From Rhodovastum atsumiense (GTDB lineage Bacteria > Pseudomonadota > Alphaproteobacteria > Acetobacterales > Acetobacteraceae), in contig JAMFSE010000031.1 in assembly GCA_026225115.1 (NCBI GenBank), positions 1 to 64,000 of the forward strand: a stretch of 64,000 bases of DNA, in the 5' to 3' direction. Positions 1-10,745 of this stretch are shown piece after piece (position 1 is the first letter of the stretch; each line of letters begins with the position of its first letter). A program made the position numbers and the translations under genes. The notes under the pieces were generated by a model, which saw only the letters and a program-made list of their open reading frames with translations, did not search any database and was not told the origin of the DNA.

Positions 1-1557
<1,557 letters not shown>

Positions 1558-1569
1558 GGCAGGGAAGGA

Positions 1570-1608
1570 AGCAGCCGCTTTTTGAAAAAGCGGCGCAAAA
1601 ACTTTTTT
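1570..1608 (+). terminator. Rho-independent terminator after ppdK
   Basis: A perfect 10-bp stem (GCCGCTTTTT / AAAAAGCGGC, 1574-1594) with a one-base loop is followed by CGCAAAAACTTTTTT. It begins 17 bases after the ppdK stop. It is a GC-capped member of the hairpin family that recurs after other genes in this window. Confidence 0.75.
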
Positions 1609-1688
1609 AATTCTGGAGCATGGGCTGTGTCCGGGCCAACGCCCATGTTGCAGATTAACAAAGTCTTTTTGCTCTGCGGCCGGCGGCG

Positions 1689-1720
1689 GCTTTTTCTTCA
1701 GAAAAAGAAGTGCTTCCTTT
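1689..1720 (-). terminator. Terminator-like hairpin after the MFS gene
   Basis: Read on the minus strand, GAAGCACTTCTTTTTC is followed by a complementary GAAGAAAAAG arm just after the stop of the MFS gene (1724). It faces the ppdK terminator, so the pair closes off two convergent genes. Confidence 0.6.
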
Positions 1721-1723
1721 TAG

Positions 1724-2992
1724 CTATGCGCTGATGATCCGGTCGCGATCCGGGTTATGAAAAATTAGCACCAGCAAAACGGATGACGCCGCCAGCACCG
1801 CCATAAGCAAAAATCCGTCGGTAAACGAGCCGCGAATATTGAGCACCCATCCGGTCAGCGACGGCGCGATGAAGCCGGCCAAAGCGAAGGTGAAATCCAT
1901 GATGCCGGAACCGGTCGCCGAGCGTTGCGGAATGACATCCGTATTGACCGCGAAATAGGCCGCGTTCGCCCCCATGGAGGCGGCAACCGCCAGCGTGATC
2001 CAGGCGATGGCGAGCGGCAGGCTGACGCCAAACGCGACAGGGATCACCGCCAGCGCCGCCACCGCCTGCGTCCCGGCAATGAGGTAAGAGCGCGCCAGCC
2101 GCAGCCTGCCCGTCTTGCGCAACAGATAATCCGACCAATGGCTGAAGGCCCAGAGCGAGACCGCCGCGGCCAGCCAGGGCAGCACCGTGAACGCGCCGAC
2201 AGCCCGGAGATTGAGATGATAGCGCTGAAACAGATAGCTTGGCAGCCAGCCCATGAAGAAGAACAGATAATAGCCGAAGACGAAGAAAGCCCAGTAATTC
2301 ACCAGCAATGTGGGATTCGTCAGCAGCACCCGCAGCTCACGCCACTGCGCGCCAGGGCGCCGTGGTGGCTTGGTTCGGCCGGCTTCGATGATCCTGCGTT
2401 CCTCGGCATTGACGAAGCGGGATTGCGCCGGGTCGTTGCGTAACAGGAACCACCATAACGGCGCCCAAATCAGCGAGCCGGCGAACAACACGAAAAAGGT
2501 CCAACGCCAGTTGAGCACCGCCAGTAATTGCGTGACCAGCGGGCCGCCGATGGCTAACGCAATCGGCACCGCGACCAGGCCATAGCCAAGCGCGGTTGCC
2601 TGGGCGTCACGCGGCAGCCAATTCTTGATCGCTCCGGTCATTGCCGGAAAGTTCGGCCCCTCCGCCACGCCGAGCACGACCCGTGCGATATAAAGCATCA
2701 TGAAACCGGTCGCGGCCCCCGTAAGCCCAATTGAAAAACTCCAGAGCAGCGCCGCCAGGCCAAGCACCCCGCGCGGCCCCCACCGGTCGACCGCGAAACC
2801 GCTGAGCAAGGTGGTGATCGCATAGCCGATGCCAAAGGCGCCGAGGATCGCGCCTTCAGCCGTCTTCGACAGGCCAAGGTCATGTTCCATCAGCGGCAGG
2901 GAAAAGGAGATCGCCGCGCGGTCGATATAATTTACGACCGTGATGGCGAACAGCAGGAAGACGACCACATATCTGAAACGCGTCGCCGCCAT
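1724..2992 (-). CDS. MFS transporter, anion:cation symporter type
   Basis: 422 residues with about 12 hydrophobic segments. The first helix ends in VVNYIDRAAISFSLPLM, and the loop between helices 2 and 3 has FAVDRWGPRGVLG, the MFS D-R-x-G pattern. NYxDR near the N-terminus is typical of the ACS family (organic-anion carriers such as those for hexuronates, galactonate and phthalate). The substrate cannot be read from sequence. The ATG has AAGGGTGAG seven bases upstream. It lies 63 bases downstream of the hydrolase gene on the same strand, so uptake of an ester or amide followed by hydrolysis is a reasonable guess (inference). Confidence 0.88.
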   Translation of the reverse strand: MAATRFRYVVVFLLFAITVVNYIDRAAISFSLPLMEHDLGLSKTAEGAILGAFGIGYAITTLLSGFAVDRWGPRGVLGLAALLWSFSIGLTGAATGFMMLYIARVVLGVAEGPNFPAMTGAIKNWLPRDAQATALGYGLVAVPIALAIGGPLVTQLLAVLNWRWTFFVLFAGSLIWAPLWWFLLRNDPAQSRFVNAEERRIIEAGRTKPPRRPGAQWRELRVLLTNPTLLVNYWAFFVFGYYLFFFMGWLPSYLFQRYHLNLRAVGAFTVLPWLAAAVSLWAFSHWSDYLLRKTGRLRLARSYLIAGTQAVAALAVIPVAFGVSLPLAIAWITLAVAASMGANAAYFAVNTDVIPQRSATGSGIMDFTFALAGFIAPSLTGWVLNIRGSFTDGFLLMAVLAASSVLLVLIFHNPDRDRIISA

Positions 2993-3055
2993 TTTGGCTC
3001 ACCCTTAATTTCCTATCGTTATAGTTGCGTGGCCCACGCCGGTCCAATTATTGTT

Positions 3056-3934
3056 TTACGTGAAAAATTCCCTGATGGCTGCAACGAGTTTGTCTGGCTG
3101 GTGATGATGCACATCATGGCTGGCGCCGGCGATCTCCACCGCGCGCGCGTTGCGGAAATGCGCGAAGCGGCCGTCCCGCAGCGGGTCGGTTTCCCAGCTG
3201 TTGGCACCGCGGATCAGTAATACCGGACAGTCAATCTCCGCCCATATCTGCGCAAGCTCGATCTCCGTCAGATCCGGGAACAGCATCCGGACATAAGGGT
3301 CGTATTTCCAGGCGTAGCTATCGTCTTCATTGCGCCGCACCCCGTGCGTCGTGACATAAGCGGCAGTTTCTGCCGAGAGTTCGGGATGCGCCTTGCGCAT
3401 GCGCGCGATGGCATCCTCAACAGAGGCGAGATTTCTCGGCTGCCGTTTGGCGAGGTCGCGTTCCATTTCGATCCAGCCGCGCAGCCGCTGGCCCGGGCTC
3501 TGCTTGCGCAGCATTTTGCGCGCCGCCGGCGGATAGCCCAGTCCCTCCACCAGCACCAGTTTTTCGACCACGCCCGGGTAAATTCCGGCGAAGCGGGCGG
3601 CGACATTGCCGCCCAGCGAATGCGCCACAACCCGGACATTGCTCCAGCCGTTGACCCGGATCAGCTCGGCAAAATCATAGACATGCGAGGCAACGGTGTA
3701 ATTGCCGTCCGAGGACCACGCGCTCTCCCCATGGCCGCGCAGATCCGGGGCGATGACGTGATACGCTTGCGCGAATTCCCTCGCGATATGATCCCAGCTG
3801 CGGCAATGATCCATCCCGCCATGCTGCAGGATCAGCACCGGCGCGCCGGGATTGCCCCAGTCCAGCCAATGCAGTTTTAGCCGCAGCGAAGTGTAGAATT
3901 TCGCTTCCGGATTGCCGTTTTTTCCCAGACCCAT
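3056..3934 (-). CDS. Alpha/beta-fold hydrolase
   Basis: 292 residues of the alpha/beta hydrolase fold, probably cytoplasmic since no signal peptide is seen. Visible: the HGG oxyanion-hole region (LILQHGGMDHCRSW), APDLRGHGES, the nucleophile elbow AHSLGGN with its Ser, and a late GASHDVHHH with the catalytic His. A cap region (about residues 135-210) sits before the acid region. Such proteins include esterases, epoxide hydrolases and C-C bond hydrolases; nothing here picks one. It is the first gene of a two-gene unit with the downstream MFS transporter. Confidence 0.85.
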   Translation of the reverse strand: MGLGKNGNPEAKFYTSLRLKLHWLDWGNPGAPVLILQHGGMDHCRSWDHIAREFAQAYHVIAPDLRGHGESAWSSDGNYTVASHVYDFAELIRVNGWSNVRVVAHSLGGNVAARFAGIYPGVVEKLVLVEGLGYPPAARKMLRKQSPGQRLRGWIEMERDLAKRQPRNLASVEDAIARMRKAHPELSAETAAYVTTHGVRRNEDDSYAWKYDPYVRMLFPDLTEIELAQIWAEIDCPVLLIRGANSWETDPLRDGRFAHFRNARAVEIAGASHDVHHHQPDKLVAAIREFFT

Positions 3935-4149
3935 GCGTAAATCGCCTATGCTTCCGCCTCGGCTTTAGATGCAGCAATTCGCCGGGGATGAAAAGTTGGC
4001 GCCGGCGCTCCTCGGCAAACTGCCTGATCCGATCCTAGGTGGGCGGAATCGATAGGGAGATAGCCAGGCGCGCAACGCGGGTTGCTTAATCGGAATTTAA
4101 GCGGATGCACGTAGGTCAGGTCCTGCCGCCCCTATCAGCGAGGATCCTT

Positions 4150-5769
4150 GTGAAGAACGAACCGAAACTGCTGTCGAACGAAAACAGTCTTGCTGAGCGG
4201 CTTAACTTCATCGGGATTGACCCGCCGCTAATGGCAAGGCTCAAGGGGCTGAAACCGGCGGTTATGGCGGCGCTGCCGGCCGCGCTGGATATCTTCTACG
4301 AAAAAATTCGCGGGCAACCGGAAACCGCGGCGTTTTTCAGCGATTCCCACGTGATGGATCACGCCAGAGCACGCCAGAATGCGCATTGGGATATGATCTC
4401 GGATGGAGATTTTGACGATGTCTATCTCGCGGCCGCGACCAAAATCGGCGAAGTTCACGCAAAAATCGGGGTCGCGCCGCGCTGGTATATCGCCGGCTAT
4501 GCGCTGATCGTCGAACAGCTGACAGCCGCGGTTCTGAAGGAACGCTGGCCGAAAGCCCGGTTCTGGCAAAGGAAGTCCGATTCCGGTGCGGCCGCGCGCG
4601 ACATTGCCGCCATTACCAAAGCCGCGTTTTTGGACATGGATCTGGTGATTTCGATTTACCTCGCCAGGCAGGAAGCGGCGTTGAAAACCGTCGAAGCACA
4701 AAAGGATGCCTCCAGCGAAATGGTGACCGCAGCACTCGGCAACGCGCTAAGCGCTTTGGCCAGCGGTGACCTGACCCACAAAATCAACAATGATATGCCA
4801 CCGGAGTATGACCGGCTGCGCGAGGATTATCATGCTGCGATGCTGACATTGCAGGGGACGCTGATTTCGATTTCGTCCAGCGCCGGAGCAGTCAGCTCGG
4901 GTGCCGGTGAGATTACGCAGGCCTCGGATGATCTCTCCCGCCGGACCGAACAGCAGGCGGCGAGCCTGGAGGAGACCGCGGCGGCGCTGGATCAAATTAC
5001 CACGACCGTGCGCAAAACCGCTGAAAGCAGTGCCCAGGCGCGCAAGCTGGCGGAAGAAGCCAGTGCCAAGGCGGAACATTCAGGCGATGTCGTGCATCAG
5101 GCCGTGGCAGCCATGAATGGCATTGAAAAATCTTCCAATGAGATCGGCAACATCATTGGCGTCATCGACGAGATCGCCTTTCAGACCAACCTGCTGGCGC
5201 TGAACGCCGGCATTGAAGCGGCCCGCGCCGGCGATGCGGGCCGGGGGTTCGCCGTGGTAGCGACCGAGGTGCGGGCCTTGGCGCAGCGCTCGGCTACGGC
5301 CGCCAAGGAAATCAAAGCCCTGATCTCGGCCTCCGGTGGCCAGGTGACAACCGGCGTCGGGCTGGTGGGCGAAACCGGTGTGGCGCTCGGTCTGATCGTC
5401 GAGCAGGTGGCCCAGCTCAATACGCTGATCCTCGAAATCGCGGCCTCGGCGCAAGAACAGGCCAGCGGACTGCACCAGGTCAACATTGCGGTCAACCAGA
5501 TGGATCGGGTGACCCAGCAAAACGCGGCGATGGTGGAACAAGCGACCGCGGCCAGCCATAGCCTGGCGACAGAGGCAAACGAGCTGACGCGGCTGACCGG
5601 GAAATTCAAGGTCGGAGGCGGCGAGGCGAGCCCGGCGGCGCTGCCGCATAAGGCCGCACTAATGCCACGTCAGTCTGCCAAGCCTGCGGGCAAGGTGCTT
5701 TCGATGGCCGGCGCACCGAAGCCGCAGCTCGCCATCGCCGGCGCGGAGGATCAGTGGAAGGAGTTTTAA
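4150..5769 (+). CDS. Globin-coupled methyl-accepting chemotaxis protein (HemAT-like)
   Basis: 539 residues from GTG 4150, chosen because GAGGA lies five bases upstream; an in-frame ATG at 4105 has no clear ribosome site. The N-terminal ~170 residues are a protoglobin-type sensor; His103 in [18 protein letters not shown] is in the place of the proximal haem ligand. A HAMP-like stretch follows (about 180-250), then an MCP signalling coiled coil whose tip is around 335-387 ([38 protein letters not shown]). No membrane helix is seen, so it should be a soluble oxygen or gas sensor signalling to CheA. The protein ends in QWKEF, resembling the CheR/CheB tether x-W-x-x-F. No che or flagellar genes are in the window. 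Confidence 0.9.
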   Translation: MKNEPKLLSNENSLAERLNFIGIDPPLMARLKGLKPAVMAALPAALDIFYEKIRGQPETAAFFSDSHVMDHARARQNAHWDMISDGDFDDVYLAAATKIGEVHAKIGVAPRWYIAGYALIVEQLTAAVLKERWPKARFWQRKSDSGAAARDIAAITKAAFLDMDLVISIYLARQEAALKTVEAQKDASSEMVTAALGNALSALASGDLTHKINNDMPPEYDRLREDYHAAMLTLQGTLISISSSAGAVSSGAGEITQASDDLSRRTEQQAASLEETAAALDQITTTVRKTAESSAQARKLAEEASAKAEHSGDVVHQAVAAMNGIEKSSNEIGNIIGVIDEIAFQTNLLALNAGIEAARAGDAGRGFAVVATEVRALAQRSATAAKEIKALISASGGQVTTGVGLVGETGVALGLIVEQVAQLNTLILEIAASAQEQASGLHQVNIAVNQMDRVTQQNAAMVEQATAASHSLATEANELTRLTGKFKVGGGEASPAALPHKAALMPRQSAKPAGKVLSMAGAPKPQLAIAGAEDQWKEF

Positions 5770-5804
5770 GTCAGCCCGTTTGAACTTTCCGTGCTGGGCA
5801 GCGG

Positions 5805-6983
5805 TCAAAAACCGTCGGTAGGCAGGTTATAAAGTTTTATCGCATTATCGCCGAAAACCTTGCGGCGTTCTGCCGGCGTGAATCCTGCCGCGGTTTCCGC
5901 GATATATTCCAGCGGGTCCGGATAGACGCAGGTGGGATGCGGGAAGTCGGTCTCGTACAGGATGTTGTCGATGCCGAGATAGCGGGCGGATTCCGGCAGC
6001 AGACGCTTATCAAACCAGGTGCAGGCGTAGATCTGGCGCTGGAACAATTCGAACAGCGGAATGTCGCATTTGATGCCCTGGTCCCGCATCTGATATTCCA
6101 GCGATTCCAGCATGAACGGGATCCAGGTCACGCCACTTTCAACCGAGACGATTTTCAACTTCGGAAATTTCTCCAGGAAGCGCGAAAGCAGGATGTTCGA
6201 CAGCACGCGATAATTGGCGAGCGGCATCTGCGACGAACCGAACGCCATTTTCAGCCGCAGATCCTCCGTCGGCCAGCCGCCGCTGCCGTACCAATCCGTA
6301 CTTTCGGCGCCGCCGCCGATATGGAAATTGATCGGCAGATTCAAATCGGAGCAGACCTCCCACAGCGGGGTCCAATGTGCATCGCCGAGGACCGGATAGC
6401 CCTGGTTATGCGGCTCTGAATTCAGGTTGACGCCGCGCAGGCCCATTTTATGGCAACGCTCGGCTTCCCGGATGCTGGCCTCGATGTCCCACCAGGGCAG
6501 CAGGATCATCGGGAACACGCGGTTGCCGGAGGCAGCTTGCAGTTCGGCGCTGGAATCGTTGAAAATCTGCGTCGTTACCAGCCGCAGATCGGGATCCACC
6601 CCCATCGATTTCTGATTGCCGAAACCGAGCAGGTTCGGATAGGCGATCTGCGCGGAGATGCCGGCGCTGTTCATGAATTCCAGCCGGGCGGCGATGTCGA
6701 AGGCGCCTTCGAACACATCCGCGATTTTCATCTTGACCAGCTCGAAACCGAAGGATTTCGAGCCGTCCTTGCGGATGCAGCAGGCGGTCATCGCCGGGCC
6801 CATGCGCTTGTCGCCATCGATGAACCAGGCGAGCTCGCCGTTGACTTGCTTGACCTGCGGCACCCGGTCCCGGTAGCTGGCCGTGGCGCGTGAGGTCCAT
6901 AGATCATGCACCTCGGTCACATGCGTGTCGGCATCGACCACATGCACACCCTCAAGTATCGCCGGCTTTGTCATGACGTTCAT
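5805..6983 (-). CDS. Amidohydrolase, ACMSD-like family 2
   Basis: 392 residues from ATG 6983, which has TTGGAGAGA upstream; a longer frame to 7058 lacks a site and adds an unlikely N-terminus. This is a TIM-barrel metal-dependent hydrolase of the amidohydrolase-2 (aminocarboxymuconate-semialdehyde decarboxylase-like) group. Seen: VVDADTHVTE near the N-terminus (Asp19 and His21 as metal ligands), FHIGGG in mid-protein, SVESGVTWIP, and YETDFPHP with the late metal-binding Asp. Members decarboxylate or hydrolyse aromatic-derived acids. The gene stands alone, convergent with the chemotaxis gene 35 bases away, so its substrate is unknown. Confidence 0.87.
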   Translation of the reverse strand: MNVMTKPAILEGVHVVDADTHVTEVHDLWTSRATASYRDRVPQVKQVNGELAWFIDGDKRMGPAMTACCIRKDGSKSFGFELVKMKIADVFEGAFDIAARLEFMNSAGISAQIAYPNLLGFGNQKSMGVDPDLRLVTTQIFNDSSAELQAASGNRVFPMILLPWWDIEASIREAERCHKMGLRGVNLNSEPHNQGYPVLGDAHWTPLWEVCSDLNLPINFHIGGGAESTDWYGSGGWPTEDLRLKMAFGSSQMPLANYRVLSNILLSRFLEKFPKLKIVSVESGVTWIPFMLESLEYQMRDQGIKCDIPLFELFQRQIYACTWFDKRLLPESARYLGIDNILYETDFPHPTCVYPDPLEYIAETAAGFTPAERRKVFGDNAIKLYNLPTDGF

Positions 6984-7087
6984 GGCGCAAATCTCTCCAA
7001 TAATTGGGGAGAAATTACTATCTGCACTGTGATATCGTCCAATATCGAAATGGGTCATATTGAGAGGATTTGGATATCGTTCGCCCG

Positions 7088-7126
7088 GGCGGCTACCCGG
7101 GGCGGCTACCCGGGGCGGCTACAGGA
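7088..7126 (-). repeat. 13-bp tandem repeat, three copies, carrying stops in all three minus frames
   Basis: GGCGGCTACCCGG occurs at 7088-7100 and 7101-7113, with a partial third copy at 7114-7126. Each copy puts CTA on the plus strand (7093, 7106, 7119), i.e. TAG on the minus strand. A 13-base step shifts frame each time, so all three minus frames are closed. The first TAG met (7119-7121) is the stop of the bestrophin-like gene. Confidence 0.85.
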
Positions 7127-8027
7127 GCAAGAAATCGACAGGTTCTGGCAAAGCCGGCAAATCCGTCCTTCCCAGCGCGGCGCGGAGTTCGATGTCGATG
7201 GTCTTCGCGAGTGCGGCGATCGGCAGGCTGTTCGGCTGTTCGCCGAAGGGTTCTTCCAGTTCTTCCCCCAATGCATCTAGGCCCAGAAAGACGTAGCCCA
7301 GGATCAGCTCGGCCAGAACCTCGGTCCAGCCGAGATTAGTGATCATGCCGAGCGGTAATACCAGGAGAAAGACGAAGGTCGTGCGCCGCAGCAACTGATT
7401 ATAGGAGAAGGGAACCGGGGTGGAGCGAATGCGCTCGCAGGCGCCCTGGACGGCAGTGAAACGCTGCACGCCATGATCCAGCACCTGGAACATGATATCG
7501 CCAATGGCTCCCTGATCCCGTAATGCGGCGAGGCGTTGTCCCATGATCTGGATGATCGCATCAGGCCGGTTGGGGGCGTGTTGAACACGCGCATCGTCCG
7601 CGGGTGATAAAAATTGATCGGCGTGGAACGGGACGCCGGGCCGCAGATGCGTCACCAGCGCGAAACAGAAGGCGCTGACCAGCGAGAGCAGGTACTGCCT
7701 GGCACCAAAGGCGGCATTTTCCAGCACCAGGGTCTGGCGCGCAAAATCCCGCGCGGCGTTGACCAGCGCGCCCCATTGATGGCGCCCTTCCCACCAGCGT
7801 TCATAACAGGCGTTATTGCGAAAGCTGAAGAAAATCGAAAGGGCGATCCCCAGCAGCGTGTACGGCGGCGCGTGGCCGGTGACGCGGCGCGGAAACTGAT
7901 GATGCAGAACAACAACCGCCACCGACCAGCAGCCAAGAAAAACCAGAGGCTGCCAAATCTTGCCTAGGACCGTCCCGTGCTGAACCACCAGCATTCGCCA
8001 GAAGCTGAGGCGAGGACGGATGATCAA
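7119..8027 (-). CDS. Bestrophin-family chloride-channel-like membrane protein
   Basis: 302 residues matching the bacterial bestrophin/UPF0187 family (YneE-like), a pentameric inner-membrane anion channel. Seen: MIIRPRLSFWRMLVVQHG, a first membrane helix near 25-42, ALSIFFSFRNNACYERWWEGR, a later RRTTFVFLLVLPLGM, and the signature FLGLDALGEELEEPFGEQPN. The physiological role in bacteria is not firmly known. The start lies four bases after the der stop, so it is the last gene of the gltX-bamB-der run. Its stop codon is in a 13-bp tandem repeat. Confidence 0.86.
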   Translation of the reverse strand: MIIRPRLSFWRMLVVQHGTVLGKIWQPLVFLGCWSVAVVVLHHQFPRRVTGHAPPYTLLGIALSIFFSFRNNACYERWWEGRHQWGALVNAARDFARQTLVLENAAFGARQYLLSLVSAFCFALVTHLRPGVPFHADQFLSPADDARVQHAPNRPDAIIQIMGQRLAALRDQGAIGDIMFQVLDHGVQRFTAVQGACERIRSTPVPFSYNQLLRRTTFVFLLVLPLGMITNLGWTEVLAELILGYVFLGLDALGEELEEPFGEQPNSLPIAALAKTIDIELRAALGRTDLPALPEPVDFLLL

Positions 8028-8031
8028 GGCT

Positions 8032-9372
8032 TCATTTATCCACGTAGGGGTTATCGGTGCCGCGCATCAGCAAGCGGATCGGCACGCCGGGCATGTTGAA
8101 GGCGTCGCGCAGATTATTCACCAGATAGCGGTGATAGGTGTCCGGGGTCTGCTCGGCGCGGGTCCCGAACAGCGCGAAGGTCGGCGGCCGGGCCTTCACC
8201 TGGGTGACGTAGCGCAATTTCAGGCGGCGTCCCTCGACCAGCGGGGGCGGGAAACGTTCGAGCGCTGTTTCGAACCAGCGGTTCAGGGCGCTGGTGGGGA
8301 TGCGGGTATTCCAGATATCGTAGGTGGCGCGCAGGCTCGCGAAAAATTTCCCCATGCCTTCGCCGGTCTCGGCGGAGATCGGGATGATGGTGATGCCCTT
8401 CATCTGGCTCAGCGAAATAGAGATGCGGTCGATCACCTGCTGGCGGGCGCCGCCGCGATCCTCCACCGCATCCCATTTGGTCAATGCGACGATGCAGGCG
8501 CGCCCTTCGCGTTCGACCAGCCTGGCAATATGCAGGTCCTGCTCATCAATCCCGCGCGTTGCGTCGATGGCCAGCACCACCAGCTCGGCGCGCTTCAGCG
8601 CCTCGATAGCCGAAGAGGTGGACATGCGCTCCAGCCCCTCGTCCACCTTGGCGCGCTTGCGCAGGCCGGCGGTGTCCACCAGCCGATAGGGTTTGCCGTC
8701 CGGGCCGGTGAAATCCTCGGCAATCGAATCCCGGGTGATGCCGGGCTCCGGGCCCGTGATGACCCGCTGCGCGCCCAGCAGATAATTGGTCAGCGTCGAT
8801 TTGCCGGCATTCGGCCGGCCGACGATGGCGAAATGCAGCGGCAGGTTTTCCGGGTCATCCTCGGCCACATCCTCGGGCTTTGGCAGAAGCTCGGCGATTT
8901 CGCACATCAGGCCGTAGACGCCCTCATTATGCTCGGCTGAAACCGCGATCGGATCGCCGAGGCCAAGCTCATAGGCTTCCATCGCGGCGGCGACGGCGCC
9001 CTTGCCTTCGGCCTTATTGGCAACCACCAGCACCGGCTTTTTGCTCCGGCGCAGCCAGTTGGCGAAGTGCTTGTCCTCCGGCAGCAGGCCGACACGGGCA
9101 TCGAAGCAGAACACGACCAGCGCCGCATCATCCACAGCGGCGCTGGTTGAAGCGCGCATGCGTCCGGGCAGGGTGTCGGGGGCGGATTCTTCCAGCCCGG
9201 CGGTGTCCACCAGCAGCACTTTGGTGCCGGCGAGGGTGGCTTCAGCCTCCTTGCGGTCGCGGGTGACGCCCGGCGTATCCGCCACCAGCGCCAGCCTTTG
9301 TCCGACTAGGCGGTTGAATAATGTGCTTTTTCCGACATTCGGCCGGCCGGTGATAACGACTTTCGGCAGCAT
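8032..9372 (-). CDS. der: Ribosome-assembly GTPase Der (EngA)
   Basis: 446 residues, normal for Der, a double-GTPase protein that helps mature the 50S subunit. Domain 1: P-loop GRPNVGKST at 8-16, DTPGVTRDR, DTAGL and NKAEG. Domain 2: GRPNAGKST at about 188-196, DTAGLRKRAKVDEG and TKWD. A KH-like RNA-binding domain fills about 365-446. The start is 15 bases after the bamB stop, and the order bamB-der is widely conserved. Confidence 0.97.
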   Translation of the reverse strand: MLPKVVITGRPNVGKSTLFNRLVGQRLALVADTPGVTRDRKEAEATLAGTKVLLVDTAGLEESAPDTLPGRMRASTSAAVDDAALVVFCFDARVGLLPEDKHFANWLRRSKKPVLVVANKAEGKGAVAAAMEAYELGLGDPIAVSAEHNEGVYGLMCEIAELLPKPEDVAEDDPENLPLHFAIVGRPNAGKSTLTNYLLGAQRVITGPEPGITRDSIAEDFTGPDGKPYRLVDTAGLRKRAKVDEGLERMSTSSAIEALKRAELVVLAIDATRGIDEQDLHIARLVEREGRACIVALTKWDAVEDRGGARQQVIDRISISLSQMKGITIIPISAETGEGMGKFFASLRATYDIWNTRIPTSALNRWFETALERFPPPLVEGRRLKLRYVTQVKARPPTFALFGTRAEQTPDTYHRYLVNNLRDAFNMPGVPIRLLMRGTDNPYVDK

Positions 9373-9386
9373 TTCATGGGTTCAAA

Positions 9387-10745
9387 TCAGCTATACGCGG
9401 TAAGTGTTGCATCGCGGGTCAGCACCAGCAGCTGACCATTAACGGCAATCGGCGGCAAGTCACACGGGCCTGCGAGTTTCTGGGTGCTGGTGACGGCGCC
9501 GGCGACGGGGTCGACGGTGATGAGATCGCCGAGCGTGCTGGTCAACAGCAACAGCCCGTTGATCATGACAGGGCCATTCCAGGTTTTCGGGCCCTTTTTC
9601 TTTTTGGGTTTGTTGTAGAGCGGCAATTCCAGGGTCCAGCTCACCAGCCCGTCATCGGCATGGATGGCGCCCAGGGTCTCGGCGGTGTCCAGCACGAAGA
9701 TGAAGTCGCCGGCCGCGCAAAGGGTCTCGGTGCCGCTGGCCTCGCGGGTCCAGACCTTGTCGCCGGAGTGCAAATCCACCGCCAGCATGGTCTGGCCGAG
9801 GCTGGCGGCGTAGACCACGTTGTTGGCAATCACCGGGGCGCCGACGATGTCGGAGAAATCCAGATCGCTGGCCTGGCCATAAGCGGAAGCCATGCTCTGC
9901 TCCCAGAGCGGGGTGCCGGAATTCACATCGAGCGCGGCCAGCGTGCCCGATGAGAAGCCGGCGGCGACGATGCCGGAGCCGATGGCGGGGGCGCCGTTCA
10001 ATGCAACCGAGGTGGTGGCGCCGGCGACCGTGCCGGTGAAACGCCAGCCCGGGGTGCCGGTCGCCGGGTCGAAGGTCAGCAGCAGGTCGTTCTGGATGTT
10101 CACGGCGACAATGCCGGAGCCGACGCTGGGGGCGGAGCGGGCCGGGAAATCGAGCTTCTGGCGCCAGATGATTTTGCCCGATTGCGGGTCGATCGCCAGC
10201 AACTCGCCGTAGCCGGTGCTGGCATACAGCATGGGCGTGCCGGTACCGGCGTCATAGGCGATGCCGCCGCCGATATTGGTGACGGTGAAATGTTTCGGGC
10301 GGGTGCTGCAATGCCATTGCCGGGCGCCGCTGGCGGCGGAAAACGCGTCGACATTGGCATCGGCATCCATGCTGTAGACGCTGCCGCCCACGGCGATCGG
10401 GCTGGCGATCAGCGGCTGCCGGTAGCCGCCGGCGGTGCCGATATTCGCGCGCCAGGATTGCTTAAGGCCGGTTGGGCCGGCGATGTTGCCGGGCGCATGG
10501 CCGGGGCCGGCAAAGGTTTGCGGCCAGGCTGTGAGCGGGGAGGGCGCCGGCAAGGTGACCGCCGGCGCGTTGGAATCCGGAACCAGCCCCTCCGGCTCCG
10601 GCAATACCGGGATTTGCTTGCCGATGATGGCGGCCTTTTTGGTCGCGCAGGCGGCGAGGGCCGCGGCCGGCAGTGTGAGGGCAGCACGGCGTGGCAGTTT
10701 GAATGCCGCGGAACGCGGCGCATTAAGCGTCATTTTATGGTTCAT
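9387..10745 (-). CDS. bamB: Outer-membrane assembly lipoprotein BamB-like (PQQ-type beta-propeller)
   Basis: 452 residues. The N-terminus is basic, then hydrophobic, ending in a lipobox LAAC with Cys33, so it should be a lipoprotein. The rest is a run of WD/PQQ-like blades, each with GxxxALDxxxGxxxW-type strands (LLAIDPQSGKIIWRQ, TLAALDVNSGTPLWEQ, MLAVDLHSGDKVWTRE). BamB is an accessory scaffold of the BAM complex that inserts beta-barrels. Its ATG overlaps the stop of the upstream TPR gene as ATGA, which fixes the start. Position just before der supports the name. Confidence 0.87.
   Translation of the reverse strand: MNHKMTLNAPRSAAFKLPRRAALTLPAAALAACATKKAAIIGKQIPVLPEPEGLVPDSNAPAVTLPAPSPLTAWPQTFAGPGHAPGNIAGPTGLKQSWRANIGTAGGYRQPLIASPIAVGGSVYSMDADANVDAFSAASGARQWHCSTRPKHFTVTNIGGGIAYDAGTGTPMLYASTGYGELLAIDPQSGKIIWRQKLDFPARSAPSVGSGIVAVNIQNDLLLTFDPATGTPGWRFTGTVAGATTSVALNGAPAIGSGIVAAGFSSGTLAALDVNSGTPLWEQSMASAYGQASDLDFSDIVGAPVIANNVVYAASLGQTMLAVDLHSGDKVWTREASGTETLCAAGDFIFVLDTAETLGAIHADDGLVSWTLELPLYNKPKKKKGPKTWNGPVMINGLLLLTSTLGDLITVDPVAGAVTSTQKLAGPCDLPPIAVNGQLLVLTRDATLTAYS

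Noticed and set aside
8020-8940. 306-aa open frame on the plus strand opposite der
   Set aside because: Mirror frame of der with no ribosome site and no recognisable fold.
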